Shown: in pieces, positions 17,392 through 25,188 of the stretch | How positions within the stretch are numbered: the first letter of the stretch is position 1 | How the letters are laid out: each line of letters starts with the position of its first letter | DNA from: a virus | IMG/VR virus record: IMGVR_UViG_3300015265_000009 | Coordinates: 1-42,444 of that record | Reading direction: 5' to 3' (one strand) | Length of the DNA stretch: 42,444 bases | The notes under the pieces: model-generated | Databases searched by the model: none | The model's input: only the letters and a program-made list of their open reading frames with translations | What the model was told of the DNA's origin: nothing | Translations under genes and position numbers: made by a program

Positions 17392-17786
17392 CGCAATGGG
17401 TTAATAGTTACCTTGGATGCGCTTACGAAGACGGTGGGCGCGGACCCGACAAGTTCGACTGCTGGGGGTTGGTCCGTCAGGTCCGCCACGCTGTGCTTGG
17501 TAAGCGCCTGCTACCCGAGTACGGCAGTCTGCGCAACACGGACCCACGGGCGTTCACACGGGCGTACCGCGCAGAGTCGTCGCTTATGGAGCTGTGCGCA
17601 CCGGAACCCGGCGCAATCGCGGCCGTCATGATCGGCGATATCTGCGTACATGTTGCGTTGGTGTTCGATTCCCCTGAAGGTCTGCGCGTGCTGGAAATCA
17701 ACCCAACACGCGGACCGCGCCAGCTGCTGCTGCACAAATGGCAGCGTGATCACGTAACCTTTACATTCCATCGAGACAAACCATGA
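17388..17786 (+). CDS. Tail tip NlpC/P60-like peptidase (lambda K-like)
   Basis: A 132-aa product with the NlpC/P60 triad: catalytic Cys in F-D-C-W-G-L (Cys25), His in I-C-V-H-V-A-L-V-F (about 87), and Asn or Glu in L-E-I-N-P (about 105). It would cut peptidoglycan during DNA entry. The start is GTG 17388, overlapping the previous stop, with TGAGG about 8 nt upstream. The longer frame from 17334 is not homologous-looking and lies in the previous gene. Confidence 0.88.
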   Translation: MTQWVNSYLGCAYEDGGRGPDKFDCWGLVRQVRHAVLGKRLLPEYGSLRNTDPRAFTRAYRAESSLMELCAPEPGAIAAVMIGDICVHVALVFDSPEGLRVLEINPTRGPRQLLLHKWQRDHVTFTFHRDKP

Positions 17787-20497
17787 TCGAAGTGTACGCA
17801 AGCCGACTGTCTGATGACGGTAAAGAAGTGCACAAGATCCGTAAACGCCAGACAATCGTTGACTGGCTTTATCGCCACGGGGTTTCGCGCAAGACCGACC
17901 TGTCGAGACTGGCAATGAGTTTGTACGTGAACGGCGAGCGCCTGCTACCACGCCAGTGGTTGACGACTGTGATTGGTCCAGCCGATGGCGTAGAAATTTA
18001 TCGTGAGCCAAAGGGTACTGACCCCTTCTCAATAACATTCGCGTTAGTATTTGGCGCCAAAGCTGTATTGGCGGCCCTGATGCCTAAGATTCCAGGCATC
18101 GATAGCAGCAGTTCGCAGCAAGGTAAGGCGCTAGACCAGGCAACCAGCAAAGGGAACAAGGTTAAGACCAACGACGTTATCCCCGAACTGTTCGGCTACA
18201 ACCCGCAGCGATATCCAGATCTGTTGATGCCGTACCGTTCGTACTACGCCGCCCCGCGCGAGCCGCGTACGGAAATGTGTCTCGGTGTTGGTCAGGGTTA
18301 TTATCGTATTGACATTGAGGACGTACGGACAGGTGAAACACCATTGTTGACGCTTGGCGCAGATGCAAAGTTCAGCATCTACCCGCCTGGCCAAGACCTG
18401 TCCGCAGATACAGCGCATTTTTTCTGGTACACCGCGCCGGAAGTTGGATCAAGTTCGACTGGTGCCGCAGGGCTGGAACTAACTGTAGAAAGCGGACTGA
18501 CATCAAGCGCTACGGCATCGGTGTTCACGTTCAACGCCGATGTTGTTGGTATACCAGTTGGCGCCGGTATGTTCCCGACTGATTGGGTGGTCGGTACTGT
18601 TATAAATGCTGCGGCCCCGTACTTGTACACAATTGCCGACGGTACTGGCTCAGGCGGGCGTGATGTAATAAGCGGGCCAATTGCGCAACATAACTTTATC
18701 GTCGGCGACTCAATCCAGATCGTCGGCGACAACCAAGGGTTCTATACCGTGCACGCCGTCAATAGTGGCGCCGGTACAATGGAACTTGATTATGACGGCG
18801 GGGCGCCTGGCACGGGGCTTGTAACTGGCAGCGTGACAATGGCCATGTCTTACCGTGGGATGCGTTATCGAGTCCTGGCAGCTAGCGCGCAGGCATTGCA
18901 AGTCAAACGTATCAAGGCTGGCGGTACTGACGATAACAGTTGGCCAGGCTGGGATAGTACGTCGTCGAACGTGGCGCAGGTATTGCTTGATAGTTCTAAT
19001 CTGTCTGGCGGTTACCGTGGGCCGTTCCCAGCTTGCCCGCCTAACCAGCTGGTCACGTGGATTGAAGTAGATATCTTTTACCCAAGCGGTATCGTGTTCC
19101 TAGATGCCAACGGTAACTATAATAACTTGACTGCGTATCAATCGTACGAATGGCGTGACATGGCTGTGGGTGGGGCGTGGAACGTCACGGTTATTTCTGC
19201 GAATTCGAACAACCTTGATGCGCAGGGTTACACGTACGCAATACAGTTACCATACCCAATGCGACCCGAGGTTCGCATGAAGAAGATCTTCGTCAACCAG
19301 GGTAGCGGCGATCCAGACAAAGAGCAGAATGACACCATGATGTGGCAGCGGTTGAAGGGATTGATGATCAACTCTTCGCCGTCTAGTTACGCCGGGTTGA
19401 CTGTCATGACTTGCGATATTCGCGGCGGCGACCGTATCTCTTCGCAAAGTGAAAGCCTTGTTAACCTAGCATGCACCCGCATGCTGCCAGTACTACGGGC
19501 CGGCGCGTGGCAAACGATGCAGGCCACGCGCGAAATATCGGCAGCGGTTGGTCATATCATCCGCAGTGTTGGTTATTCTGACACTGCGGACATTGACCTT
19601 GTTGAACTTGAACGCCTTGAGTCGACGCGCTGGACGCCACGCGGTGACACCTACGACATGATTGTCATGAAGGTTGGCACGGTTAAATCGAACCTGTTGG
19701 ACGCATTGCAGGCTGGGTTTTCTGAACTGACCATTGACCGCGGCCTGTTGGTGCCTGTGCGGGATGAACCGCGCGGCGAAAGCTTCGATCACGTCTACAA
19801 CCCGCAAGTCATGCTACAACCGCTCAGCTATGAGTTCAGCATGCCCGACCAGCCGGACGACTTCGACGGGGTTGACGTTGAGTATTACGATCACGGCACC
19901 CGGCAGAATGAAACGATGCAATGCCGTCTGCCGGGTGATGCCGGCGAACGTGTCGAGAAGCTGAAGCTTGAAGGGGTGTGCGTCGATTATAAAGCCTGGC
20001 AGTGGGGTATGCGCCGCCGCCGAGAACACCTGTACCGCACGCGCAACTTCACGTTCAAGACCGAACTGGACGCACTCAACAGCGGGTATGGGGATTACGT
20101 CGCGCTCGGCGTGGCCACCCCTGGCTACGGTCAGTCGGCGCTGGTGATGGGATACACGGCAGGCCCACCCCATATCATCGAATCGTCCGAACCATTGGAT
20201 TGGTCGACGCCAGGCCAGTATAAGGTTGTGCTGCGACGGAAGGACGGCACCGCGTCAGGCCCGTACATCGCGACGATGATTGACGAATACACGTTCAGCA
20301 TCCCAACCCTGGACTTTGTACCTGATCTGACTGGCACGATCGACACGCCGCCTGTCATTCAGTTTGGTCACGAATCCAAGTGGTGTTTCCCGGCGTTGAT
20401 CCGCGACGTGTCGCCGCAGGGTACGAAGACGTGCAGCGTGAAGGCCGTCAACTATGACGTTCGGGTGTACGCCGACGACGATAACTACCCGCCATAG
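17783..20497 (+). CDS. Central tail tip / host specificity protein (J-like)
   Basis: A 904-aa protein at the end of the tail module, corresponding to the lambda J-type hub that joins the tail tip to receptor-binding parts. The N-terminal 80 residues (V-N-G-E-R-L-L-P-R-Q-W) look like the ubiquitin-like I domain often fused here, followed by a hydrophobic stretch I-T-F-A-L-V-F-G-A-K-A-V-L-A-A. The body contains V-I-P-E-L-F-G-Y-N-P, conserved in these hubs (compare V-P-I-L-Y-G in others), and fibronectin-like regions. It overlaps the NlpC-like gene by 4 nt. The 41-nt gap after it has no clear terminator. Confidence 0.87.
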   Translation: MIEVYASRLSDDGKEVHKIRKRQTIVDWLYRHGVSRKTDLSRLAMSLYVNGERLLPRQWLTTVIGPADGVEIYREPKGTDPFSITFALVFGAKAVLAALMPKIPGIDSSSSQQGKALDQATSKGNKVKTNDVIPELFGYNPQRYPDLLMPYRSYYAAPREPRTEMCLGVGQGYYRIDIEDVRTGETPLLTLGADAKFSIYPPGQDLSADTAHFFWYTAPEVGSSSTGAAGLELTVESGLTSSATASVFTFNADVVGIPVGAGMFPTDWVVGTVINAAAPYLYTIADGTGSGGRDVISGPIAQHNFIVGDSIQIVGDNQGFYTVHAVNSGAGTMELDYDGGAPGTGLVTGSVTMAMSYRGMRYRVLAASAQALQVKRIKAGGTDDNSWPGWDSTSSNVAQVLLDSSNLSGGYRGPFPACPPNQLVTWIEVDIFYPSGIVFLDANGNYNNLTAYQSYEWRDMAVGGAWNVTVISANSNNLDAQGYTYAIQLPYPMRPEVRMKKIFVNQGSGDPDKEQNDTMMWQRLKGLMINSSPSSYAGLTVMTCDIRGGDRISSQSESLVNLACTRMLPVLRAGAWQTMQATREISAAVGHIIRSVGYSDTADIDLVELERLESTRWTPRGDTYDMIVMKVGTVKSNLLDALQAGFSELTIDRGLLVPVRDEPRGESFDHVYNPQVMLQPLSYEFSMPDQPDDFDGVDVEYYDHGTRQNETMQCRLPGDAGERVEKLKLEGVCVDYKAWQWGMRRRREHLYRTRNFTFKTELDALNSGYGDYVALGVATPGYGQSALVMGYTAGPPHIIESSEPLDWSTPGQYKVVLRRKDGTASGPYIATMIDEYTFSIPTLDFVPDLTGTIDTPPVIQFGHESKWCFPALIRDVSPQGTKTCSVKAVNYDVRVYADDDNYPP

Positions 20498-20538
20498 GAG
20501 CCTAGTGCTATCATCCCCGAAACTCATAGGGGTACGCC

Positions 20539-20922
20539 ATGCGGGAAGAATGCACAGTTATATTCTGGGCGTGGATCTGCGCGCTCGGCGGCGTGATCAA
20601 CCCGTTCGCCATTGCAGGTGCGCTGATTGGCACATGCTTCTTTCTCGGTAACCCGAAGGCCACATCGCTCGGGCAGAAGGTCTACCTTGGCCTTTTCTCG
20701 TGCGGCATGGGGTTCGGTGGCGGTGTTTTCTTCTACCCAGGAGGCCCGCCATGGAACGAAAAGGCTATGGTGGTGTCGGGTGGTATCGCGGCGTTGATTG
20801 CTACAGTATTCACGGCAGCTGGTCTGATGGTAGACAGCAAAGGTGGGCTACCGAAATGGGTCAAGGATATTCTCGGTTACGTCCCGTTCGTCAAGCAACG
20901 GAGCAATAGCGATGGATCTTGA
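20539..20922 (+). CDS. Holin-like membrane protein
   Basis: A 127-aa protein with three to four hydrophobic segments: V-I-F-W-A-W-I-C-A-L-G-G-V-I-N-P-F, then A-I-A-G-A-L-I-G-T-C-F-F-L, L-G-L-F-S-C-G-M-G-F-G, and V-S-G-G-I-A-A-L-I-A-T-V-F-T-A. It precedes a second small membrane protein and the endolysin, so it is probably a holin or antiholin. TAGGGG serves as the SD. It overlaps the next start by 11 nt. Confidence 0.7.
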   Translation: MREECTVIFWAWICALGGVINPFAIAGALIGTCFFLGNPKATSLGQKVYLGLFSCGMGFGGGVFFYPGGPPWNEKAMVVSGGIAALIATVFTAAGLMVDSKGGLPKWVKDILGYVPFVKQRSNSDGS

Positions 20923-21208
20923 AACCATTCTGCTGTGGGTACGTTTCGCAATCCACATCGCAACATTCCTTTTCATCTACTGCTACCGACCGAAGGGGGC
21001 GCGCCAACGCTGGGGCGTCTCGATGCTGGCAATCGGTCTGGCTGGCAGCTCTATCGGCTTTGCAACCTTCATATTATTCGGCGTGATCAACCCGTCATTC
21101 GCCGCACCCCAATGGTTGCATATCCTCGGTTGGGGTTGCGTCTTGGGGCTCGTCGTCAAGGCACGGGGCAATGTCGCAAAAATGCTCCCACAAAGGTCAA
21201 CCCAATGA
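20912..21208 (+). CDS. Holin (three-TM type)
   Basis: A 98-aa protein starting M-D-L-E-T-I-L-L-W-V with three predicted membrane segments (about 5-25, 38-58 and 68-84) and a basic C-terminus, the shape of small phage holins. The ATG at 20912 has GGAG 9 nt upstream and is preferred over the upstream open frame from 20843, which lies in the previous gene. It overlaps the endolysin ATG by 4 nt. Its job would be to release the endolysin and trigger lysis timing. Confidence 0.78.
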   Translation: MDLETILLWVRFAIHIATFLFIYCYRPKGARQRWGVSMLAIGLAGSSIGFATFILFGVINPSFAAPQWLHILGWGCVLGLVVKARGNVAKMLPQRSTQ

Positions 21209-21672
21209 GCTACCCACAACAGGCTGTGCAAGATGCGTTCTCGTTACTCCCCGCCAAGATGGACACGCCGGCCGCTCGGGTGATCCACGCTGCAATCGGC
21301 TATCAGGAATCGGATGGCTACAACACTCGGCGCCAGTACGGCAACGGTCCTGCTGCGGGTTACTGGCAGTTCGAACGCGGTGGCATCAAGGGTGTGATGT
21401 TGCACCAAACCACTATCCGCCTGGCGTCAGATATCTGCGATGCGCGGGGCGTCGACTTCAATAGCGAAGCGATCTGGAACGCGCTGCAAGTTGACGACGT
21501 GCTTGCCGCAGCGTTCGCTCGCCTGCTGATGTGGACCGACTCCCAACCACTGCCAGCGCTCGGCGATGTCGAAGGTGCTTGGAAGCTGTACGCCGAACGC
21601 TGCTGGCGACCAGGTAAACCACACCACGACAAGTGGGCCATGTCCTACCGCTTCGGCCAGGGTGTGCTGTGA
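21205..21672 (+). CDS. Endolysin (lysozyme/transglycosylase-like)
   Basis: A 155-aa protein with I-G-Y-Q-E-S-D-G-Y followed by G-P-A-A-G-Y-W-Q-F-E, the catalytic Glu and substrate loop of a lytic-transglycosylase-like fold common in phages of Gram-negative bacteria. It lacks a signal peptide, so it needs the neighbouring holins. ATG 21205 overlaps the holin stop (ATGA) and has AAAGGT upstream. The long upstream open frame (from 20935) is a shadow of the holin gene. Confidence 0.82.
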   Translation: MSYPQQAVQDAFSLLPAKMDTPAARVIHAAIGYQESDGYNTRRQYGNGPAAGYWQFERGGIKGVMLHQTTIRLASDICDARGVDFNSEAIWNALQVDDVLAAAFARLLMWTDSQPLPALGDVEGAWKLYAERCWRPGKPHHDKWAMSYRFGQGVL

Positions 21673-22127
21673 TCGCGTTCCTGCAACTGTGGTGGAAGCC
21701 TGTCGTGATGGCGCTGGTTCTCGGCTATGCGACCGTGACGGCGTACGGTAAGGGTGGTGCGCACGTGCAGCAGAAGTGGGACGCCGAGTCAGCACAGATT
21801 GCAACCGCACTGGCGGCTGCGTTCGAAAAGTCAGCCAATGAAACTGAGGTAATCCGTGCAACGTTCATTGAATACAAGAAAGGCGCCGAAGCTGTCACGG
21901 CTGGTCTTGAGCGTGATGTGCTTGCTGGTCGTAAGCGGCTGCGTTTCAAAGCAAGCTGCGTGCCCAACACTGCCAATGCCGGGGGAACTGGTGGCGGAAC
22001 CGCCGAACTTGATGCCACTGCTCGACAAGATTATTACGCCTTGCGACGTGGCATCGATGAACAGCGCGGGCTGTTGAACCTGTGCCGCGCTGAACTCAAG
22101 AAGCGGTCAACGGCTCCAGTCCCATGA
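21669..22127 (+). CDS. Rz: i-spanin (Rz-like)
   Basis: A 152-aa inner-membrane spanin. It starts at GTG 21669 overlapping the endolysin stop (GTGA) with an N-terminal membrane anchor (I-A-F-L-Q-L-W-W-K-P-V-V-M-A-L-V-L-G-Y) and a periplasmic Ala/Glu/Lys-rich coiled coil (about 35-80), like DUF2514-type Rz proteins. An o-spanin frame is nested inside. The two would join to fuse the inner and outer membranes at lysis. Confidence 0.85.
   Translation: MIAFLQLWWKPVVMALVLGYATVTAYGKGGAHVQQKWDAESAQIATALAAAFEKSANETEVIRATFIEYKKGAEAVTAGLERDVLAGRKRLRFKASCVPNTANAGGTGGGTAELDATARQDYYALRRGIDEQRGLLNLCRAELKKRSTAPVP
21856..22077 (+). CDS. Rz1: o-spanin lipoprotein (Rz1-like), nested in Rz
   Basis: A 73-aa frame wholly inside the Rz gene in another frame. 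GTG 21856 has GAGGT 6 nt upstream. The signal peptide L-V-L-S-V-M-C-L-L-V-V-S-G-C ends in a lipobox with Cys28 as the lipid site, and the remainder is Pro-rich (P-T-L-P-M-P-G, A-E-P-P), which are Rz1 hallmarks. It would sit in the outer membrane. Confidence 0.88.
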   Translation: MQRSLNTRKAPKLSRLVLSVMCLLVVSGCVSKQAACPTLPMPGELVAEPPNLMPLLDKIITPCDVASMNSAGC

Positions 22128-22316
22128 CCGCGTAATAAACCACAAAAACCTGTACAGCCTGTTTCCGGCTGGAACTCCCCAAAACCTAAAATTTGTAATA
22201 CGCACAGGGATAGAGTTGTCATCGCGGTCAACATAAAGTGGCGTCGAATTGCGACTTATGACGATGTCGCACTGGCCATCAATTGTTATTTTCTGATTGC
22301 GGTTTGTAAACTTCAT
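22107..22316 (-). CDS. Small protein of unknown function
   Basis: A 69-aa ORF that starts in an ATGA overlap with the upstream lipoprotein gene, which supports it. The protein is basic at both ends, with a beta-like N-terminal half and an aromatic C-terminus (L-Y-R-F-L-W-F). Its 3' end overlaps the spanin stop on the other strand by 21 nt. No family is recognised. Confidence 0.55.
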   Translation of the reverse strand: MKFTNRNQKITIDGQCDIVISRNSTPLYVDRDDNSIPVRITNFRFWGVPAGNRLYRFLWFITRSWDWSR

Positions 22317-22684
22317 TGCACGTTACTCACTTCACCCGGCAGCGCGAACATGTCGCCGGTCAACGGATCGACAATGAGACCTGACACCACGCTGATGCAG
22401 AACCCCACCCAATACCAACCCGTCGTGTGCGAGTCGAGTTCGACCGTAGGGCCGTTCTCGTACGCCACTTGGTACGTCTGACCGTCAAAGAACCCTGCCG
22501 CAGCGTCCAGCTTGATATGAGCAGGAGTCACACCTGTGGCCACGCGCTGGCCGTCTTCGTCGGTGATGGTGTAGCGCGCACCGGACGGCTCAGACGTGAC
22601 CGCCACGTCTTGCATACGGTCATTCATGATGGTCGAACAGCCAGTCATTGCGAGTACGGCGGCGATTGCGAATAGGCGTTTCAT
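22313..22684 (-). CDS. Lipoprotein with PEGA-like domain
   Basis: A 123-aa product starting M-K-R-L-F-A-I-A-A-V-L-A-M-T-G-C: a lipoprotein signal with Cys16 as the lipid site. It is followed by a PEGA-type repeat (S-E-P-S-G-A-R-Y-T-I-T) and a C-terminal hydrophobic W-Y-W-V-G-F-C-I-S-V-V-S-G-L segment. Similar small lipoproteins are frequent in phages of Pseudomonas. The ATG at 22684 has AAGGAATG upstream; the longer open frame lacks a good start. It may alter the outer membrane, for example for superinfection exclusion, but this is a guess. Confidence 0.78.
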   Translation of the reverse strand: MKRLFAIAAVLAMTGCSTIMNDRMQDVAVTSEPSGARYTITDEDGQRVATGVTPAHIKLDAAAGFFDGQTYQVAYENGPTVELDSHTTGWYWVGFCISVVSGLIVDPLTGDMFALPGEVSNVQ

Positions 22685-22690
22685 GTCGTG

Positions 22691-22759
22691 CATTCCTTGA
22701 ATGGTTGTCGGTACTGACAAAGCCCCAGTTAAGGGGCTTGAGGTGGGCGGGGTTGGTTA
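22691..22759 (-). repeat. Dispersed repeat, stop-to-start intergenic block (copy 1)
   Basis: Reading leftward from the stop of the 51-aa gene, the first 31 nt are identical to the block at 34471 on the other strand, and the rest to GGAATG is similar. The block carries a hairpin and the SD of the next gene. Together with the leader repeat at 22914-22934 it forms a cassette. Confidence 0.85.
22720..22739 (-). terminator. Hairpin, weak terminator or mRNA structure
   Basis: AAGCCCC and GGGGCTT pair over 7 bp with a 6-nt loop. On the minus strand it is followed only by TTTGTC, so termination may be weak. A near-identical hairpin lies at 34491, so its role may be RNA stability or attenuation. Confidence 0.6.
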
Positions 22760-22912
22760 TTCCCAGCGCTTGCAGTGGTTGGCAATTCGAAGCCAGTACC
22801 GTTTGTTGTAGCGGCGGGCGTCGGCTTTGGCTGATTGGTCATTGTCGAGAATGAAGCCCATCAGCGCCTTATGCTCAAACTTGGCCTTAGTGATTGCCTG
22901 TGTTCTGGTCAT
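22757..22912 (-). CDS. Small basic protein in a repeated cassette
   Basis: A 51-aa ORF starting M-T-R-T-Q-A-I-T-K-A-K-F-E-H-K-A and ending R-Y-W-L-R-I-A-N-H-C-K-R-W-E. It is too short for most ORF callers, but the SD (GGAG, within the conserved leader repeat) and its place between an operator-promoter and a hairpin support it. The leader and trailer are almost the same as those of the RMF-like gene at 34294, but the proteins are unlike. Function unknown. Confidence 0.75.
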   Translation of the reverse strand: MTRTQAITKAKFEHKALMGFILDNDQSAKADARRYNKRYWLRIANHCKRWE

Positions 22913-22946
22913 GTCGTCTTGCTCCGTTGTTCGTTCCTGATGTGCA

Positions 22947-22976
22947 AATCATAATTAACGATTTGAGTTTACGCAA
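22947..22976 (-). promoter_or_regulatory. Promoter with 17-bp operator (leftward)
   Basis: On the minus strand TTGCGT (22976-22971), a 17-nt spacer and TATGAT (22953-22948) make a promoter-like pair. The -10 lies inside the 17-bp operator AATCATAATTAACGATT (22947-22963, plus-strand reading). It lies at the 3' end of the polymerase gene and would drive the 51-aa gene and the lipoprotein genes. Confidence 0.65.
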
Positions 22977-24957
22977 GCCCTAAATCCTTCAACATCGAAA
23001 AAGATTCGCGGATGTACAGACCGTAATCGACATCGGTCGGGAACGTATCGGGTAGATCCATCAGCGGAACCGCCCCGGTGCTACCTGCCACAAGGTTGCC
23101 GTTAGCCGCGTACCTCAGACCGGTGGTTACGCCGTTGCCGTAGTACCAACGCAGCGCCTTGCCGAGCCACACGCCCGTGCGTTCCTCTACTGCACCGCCT
23201 GCCGGGTTGTTGGCGTTCTTCACGGTGAGGAAGCGCTTGATGTCCTGGCAACCCATGATCGTCTGTTCGATGGGCGTGCCGTCGCGCAGGTACGCAATCA
23301 CCGCATCGTTGCAGATGTCTTTACCAGGCGACTTGCCGGATGGGCTGGCCTTCGGGACCACTCCGCTTTCGCCGTACCAACCCTTCGCCTTGTGCGAGCC
23401 GTCAGGCTTGAACGCGATGTAGTTGTTCACGTTGGCGTTATAGATCGCGGTATACTCGGTCGCCTCGGTTTCAAGGCCGGTCTTCTTGTGCCACCAATCA
23501 ATTGTGCTATCGCGCATGAACTCCAACCCAGCCGGCGTGATAACCACAATACCGTCAGTGTTAGCCGACACGACCCGGATGCCGTTAAGTTCGAACATTT
23601 CAATCAACATGAGCAACGCAAGTTGGCCGCTCAAGGTCGTACGAATCATCAGCTCGGGCGCGAACAGGAAGCTGTACCGGCTACCGAGTTTGCCATAGGT
23701 GCCGTTGAGTACGATCTTCAGGCCGTCGCTGATCGTCTTCCAATACTTGGCCTGCACCTTGTCGCCTGCCGCTTCGCATTCCTGCTGCATGTGCTTGGCG
23801 TGTAGGCGGGTGTCATAGATTTCGCGGAACACTTCAAGGAACGCAGGGCCGGTGCCGGCTGGGTACATGCCCATCAACAGCATAAGCGTCGGGTAATAGC
23901 TGTTTACGTCGTGGTCCGTGATCGTCCACTTGCCTGGCACCGATTTAAAGTGGGCCTTCTTTTCCTTACTGTGCAGGCCGCCGATACCGATCCGGTACAG
24001 GGACTTCCCGATCTTGATGTCGCGGCCCTTGATTTCATCGCTGAACTGAATGCCGGACTTGATTTCCTTGCCGTCAAGGTTGAACACCTTTTCGTCTTCG
24101 CTAACCTTCAGTTCGTCGGGGTTCTTCACGATAAAGCCAACGCGCTGAACCATCGCCAATACGTCTTGCAGCTCGGCCGACACGAACGATAGCCACGGGG
24201 GTGCGACGTATTTGAACGCGTGGCCGTGCGGTAGCCAGGTCTTTTGCGGGGCGAACGGTAGCTTGGCCTTGAACACCGCTTCGGCAATCTGCGCATCAGA
24301 CTTGGACATAACCTGAATGCCGTATTGCTGGCCGACTTCGTGCCGCAGGCGCAGGCGATCCATCACGGCAAACTTCAGGTCGCGCGTGGTGTATAGGTCG
24401 TTGCCGCAGTAGGTCGAAACAAGCATGCGGTCTGCGAACGTCAAGTCGGCAGCGTGATCAAATGGCAGATCTTGCAACCGCTTCGAATGCATCCGGCCGC
24501 CGTAGATCTTCAGGCTGATCCGCACGCCTGGCGCCACTTCCATGATGTCGATCATGTTCCAGTCAGGTTCGGGTATCTGGAAGTTGCGGTAGAAGTCCCA
24601 CCACGACACGCCACGCTTGCCGCCACCTGGGAAAATGGCGTCGTTCAGGTTCTTCAGGGTGTTGCAGTCCAGGCCCGTCAGCGCCGCCGCGATCATCGGG
24701 TTGTCATAGCCGACGCCGTTGAACATGATCAGACCCGGTACGCTGTCGATGTAGGCGCGCAGGCCGGCAACGTCGAGTGGCTTACCAGGCCATTGCGCAA
24801 ACTCAACCATTGGCCCGGTTGGCGGGTAGAACTTGCACAGCCAATAGTTGCGCGCGCATTCCGTGTCGCACTCTACCCATTGCGAGATATCGAACGCCGT
24901 CTTTTCAATCGGCGGTGCGACGTATTGTCCGGGTAGCGGCAAAGGCTTCAGCATCAT
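22969..24957 (-). CDS. DNA polymerase, family B-like
   Basis: A 662-aa replicative polymerase. The 3'-5' exonuclease motifs are visible: ExoI D-T-E (about 31), ExoII N-G-V-G-Y-D (80-85), ExoIII Y-C-G-N-D (183-187). The polymerase motifs are A D-V-N-S-Y-Y-P (350-356), B K-I-V-L-N-G-T-Y-G (414-422) and C A-N-T-D-G (465-469), where the usual first Asp of D-T-D is Asn while the catalytic Asp remains. The protein is compact and shows no obvious TPR1 protein-priming insert. Its start overlaps the stop of the 56-aa gene (TGATG); either of the two adjacent ATGs fits. It probably replicates the genome with the prim-pol helicase at 38141. Confidence 0.9.
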   Translation of the reverse strand: MMLKPLPLPGQYVAPPIEKTAFDISQWVECDTECARNYWLCKFYPPTGPMVEFAQWPGKPLDVAGLRAYIDSVPGLIMFNGVGYDNPMIAAALTGLDCNTLKNLNDAIFPGGGKRGVSWWDFYRNFQIPEPDWNMIDIMEVAPGVRISLKIYGGRMHSKRLQDLPFDHAADLTFADRMLVSTYCGNDLYTTRDLKFAVMDRLRLRHEVGQQYGIQVMSKSDAQIAEAVFKAKLPFAPQKTWLPHGHAFKYVAPPWLSFVSAELQDVLAMVQRVGFIVKNPDELKVSEDEKVFNLDGKEIKSGIQFSDEIKGRDIKIGKSLYRIGIGGLHSKEKKAHFKSVPGKWTITDHDVNSYYPTLMLLMGMYPAGTGPAFLEVFREIYDTRLHAKHMQQECEAAGDKVQAKYWKTISDGLKIVLNGTYGKLGSRYSFLFAPELMIRTTLSGQLALLMLIEMFELNGIRVVSANTDGIVVITPAGLEFMRDSTIDWWHKKTGLETEATEYTAIYNANVNNYIAFKPDGSHKAKGWYGESGVVPKASPSGKSPGKDICNDAVIAYLRDGTPIEQTIMGCQDIKRFLTVKNANNPAGGAVEERTGVWLGKALRWYYGNGVTTGLRYAANGNLVAGSTGAVPLMDLPDTFPTDVDYGLYIRESFSMLKDLGLA

Positions 24958-25127
24958 CAAACCTCGGGCAGTTCATCGCCATTTGAGTCGTACGCCAGCA
25001 TGGTGGGAACTGGCACAACCCAAGGCATAGACCTTATGTCTGCGACACGCGCTGTCAAATCGGTAATAGTTGCGAATTCTTCTTCGCTTGTTGGTGCATC
25101 TGGCCAGCTGATAACTAAAAGGAACAT
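24957..25127 (-). CDS. Small acidic protein upstream of the polymerase
   Basis: A 56-aa ORF (M-F-L-L-V-I-S-W-P-D-A-P-T-S-E-E at the start, acidic end) with GAGGG about 7 nt upstream. Its stop overlaps the polymerase start, which suggests translational coupling. It is not in any family I know and could be a polymerase accessory protein, by context only. Confidence 0.7.
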   Translation of the reverse strand: MFLLVISWPDAPTSEEEFATITDLTARVADIRSMPWVVPVPTMLAYDSNGDELPEV

Positions 25128-25144
25128 CGCTCAACCCTCAAAGT

Positions 25145-25169
25145 AAAAGGCCGCCCAATGCGAGCGGCC
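25145..25169 (-). terminator. Rho-independent terminator after the SSB gene
   Basis: On the minus strand GGCCGC, a loop of 9 nt, GCGGCC and TTTT. It lies between the SSB gene and the 56-aa/polymerase genes, so the polymerase is expressed by read-through or from a promoter not seen here. Confidence 0.8.
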
Positions 25170-25188
25170 CGAGTGTTACAACATAACG

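Noticed and set aside
20497-20539. CCCC/GGGG hairpin before the holin-like gene
   Set aside because: The stem is only 4-5 bp with a long loop and no T-run; it is more likely chance with the SD TAGGGG.
20935-21672. 245-aa start for the endolysin
   Set aside because: The extra N-terminal part is the holin gene read in another frame; ATG 21205 with coupling and an SD is better.
22685-22720. Longer N-terminus for the lipoprotein
   Set aside because: The signal peptide begins at the ATG at 22684, and the upstream part lies in the intergenic repeat.
24958-24960. TTG as polymerase start
   Set aside because: Two ATGs follow immediately and couple to the stop of the 56-aa gene.
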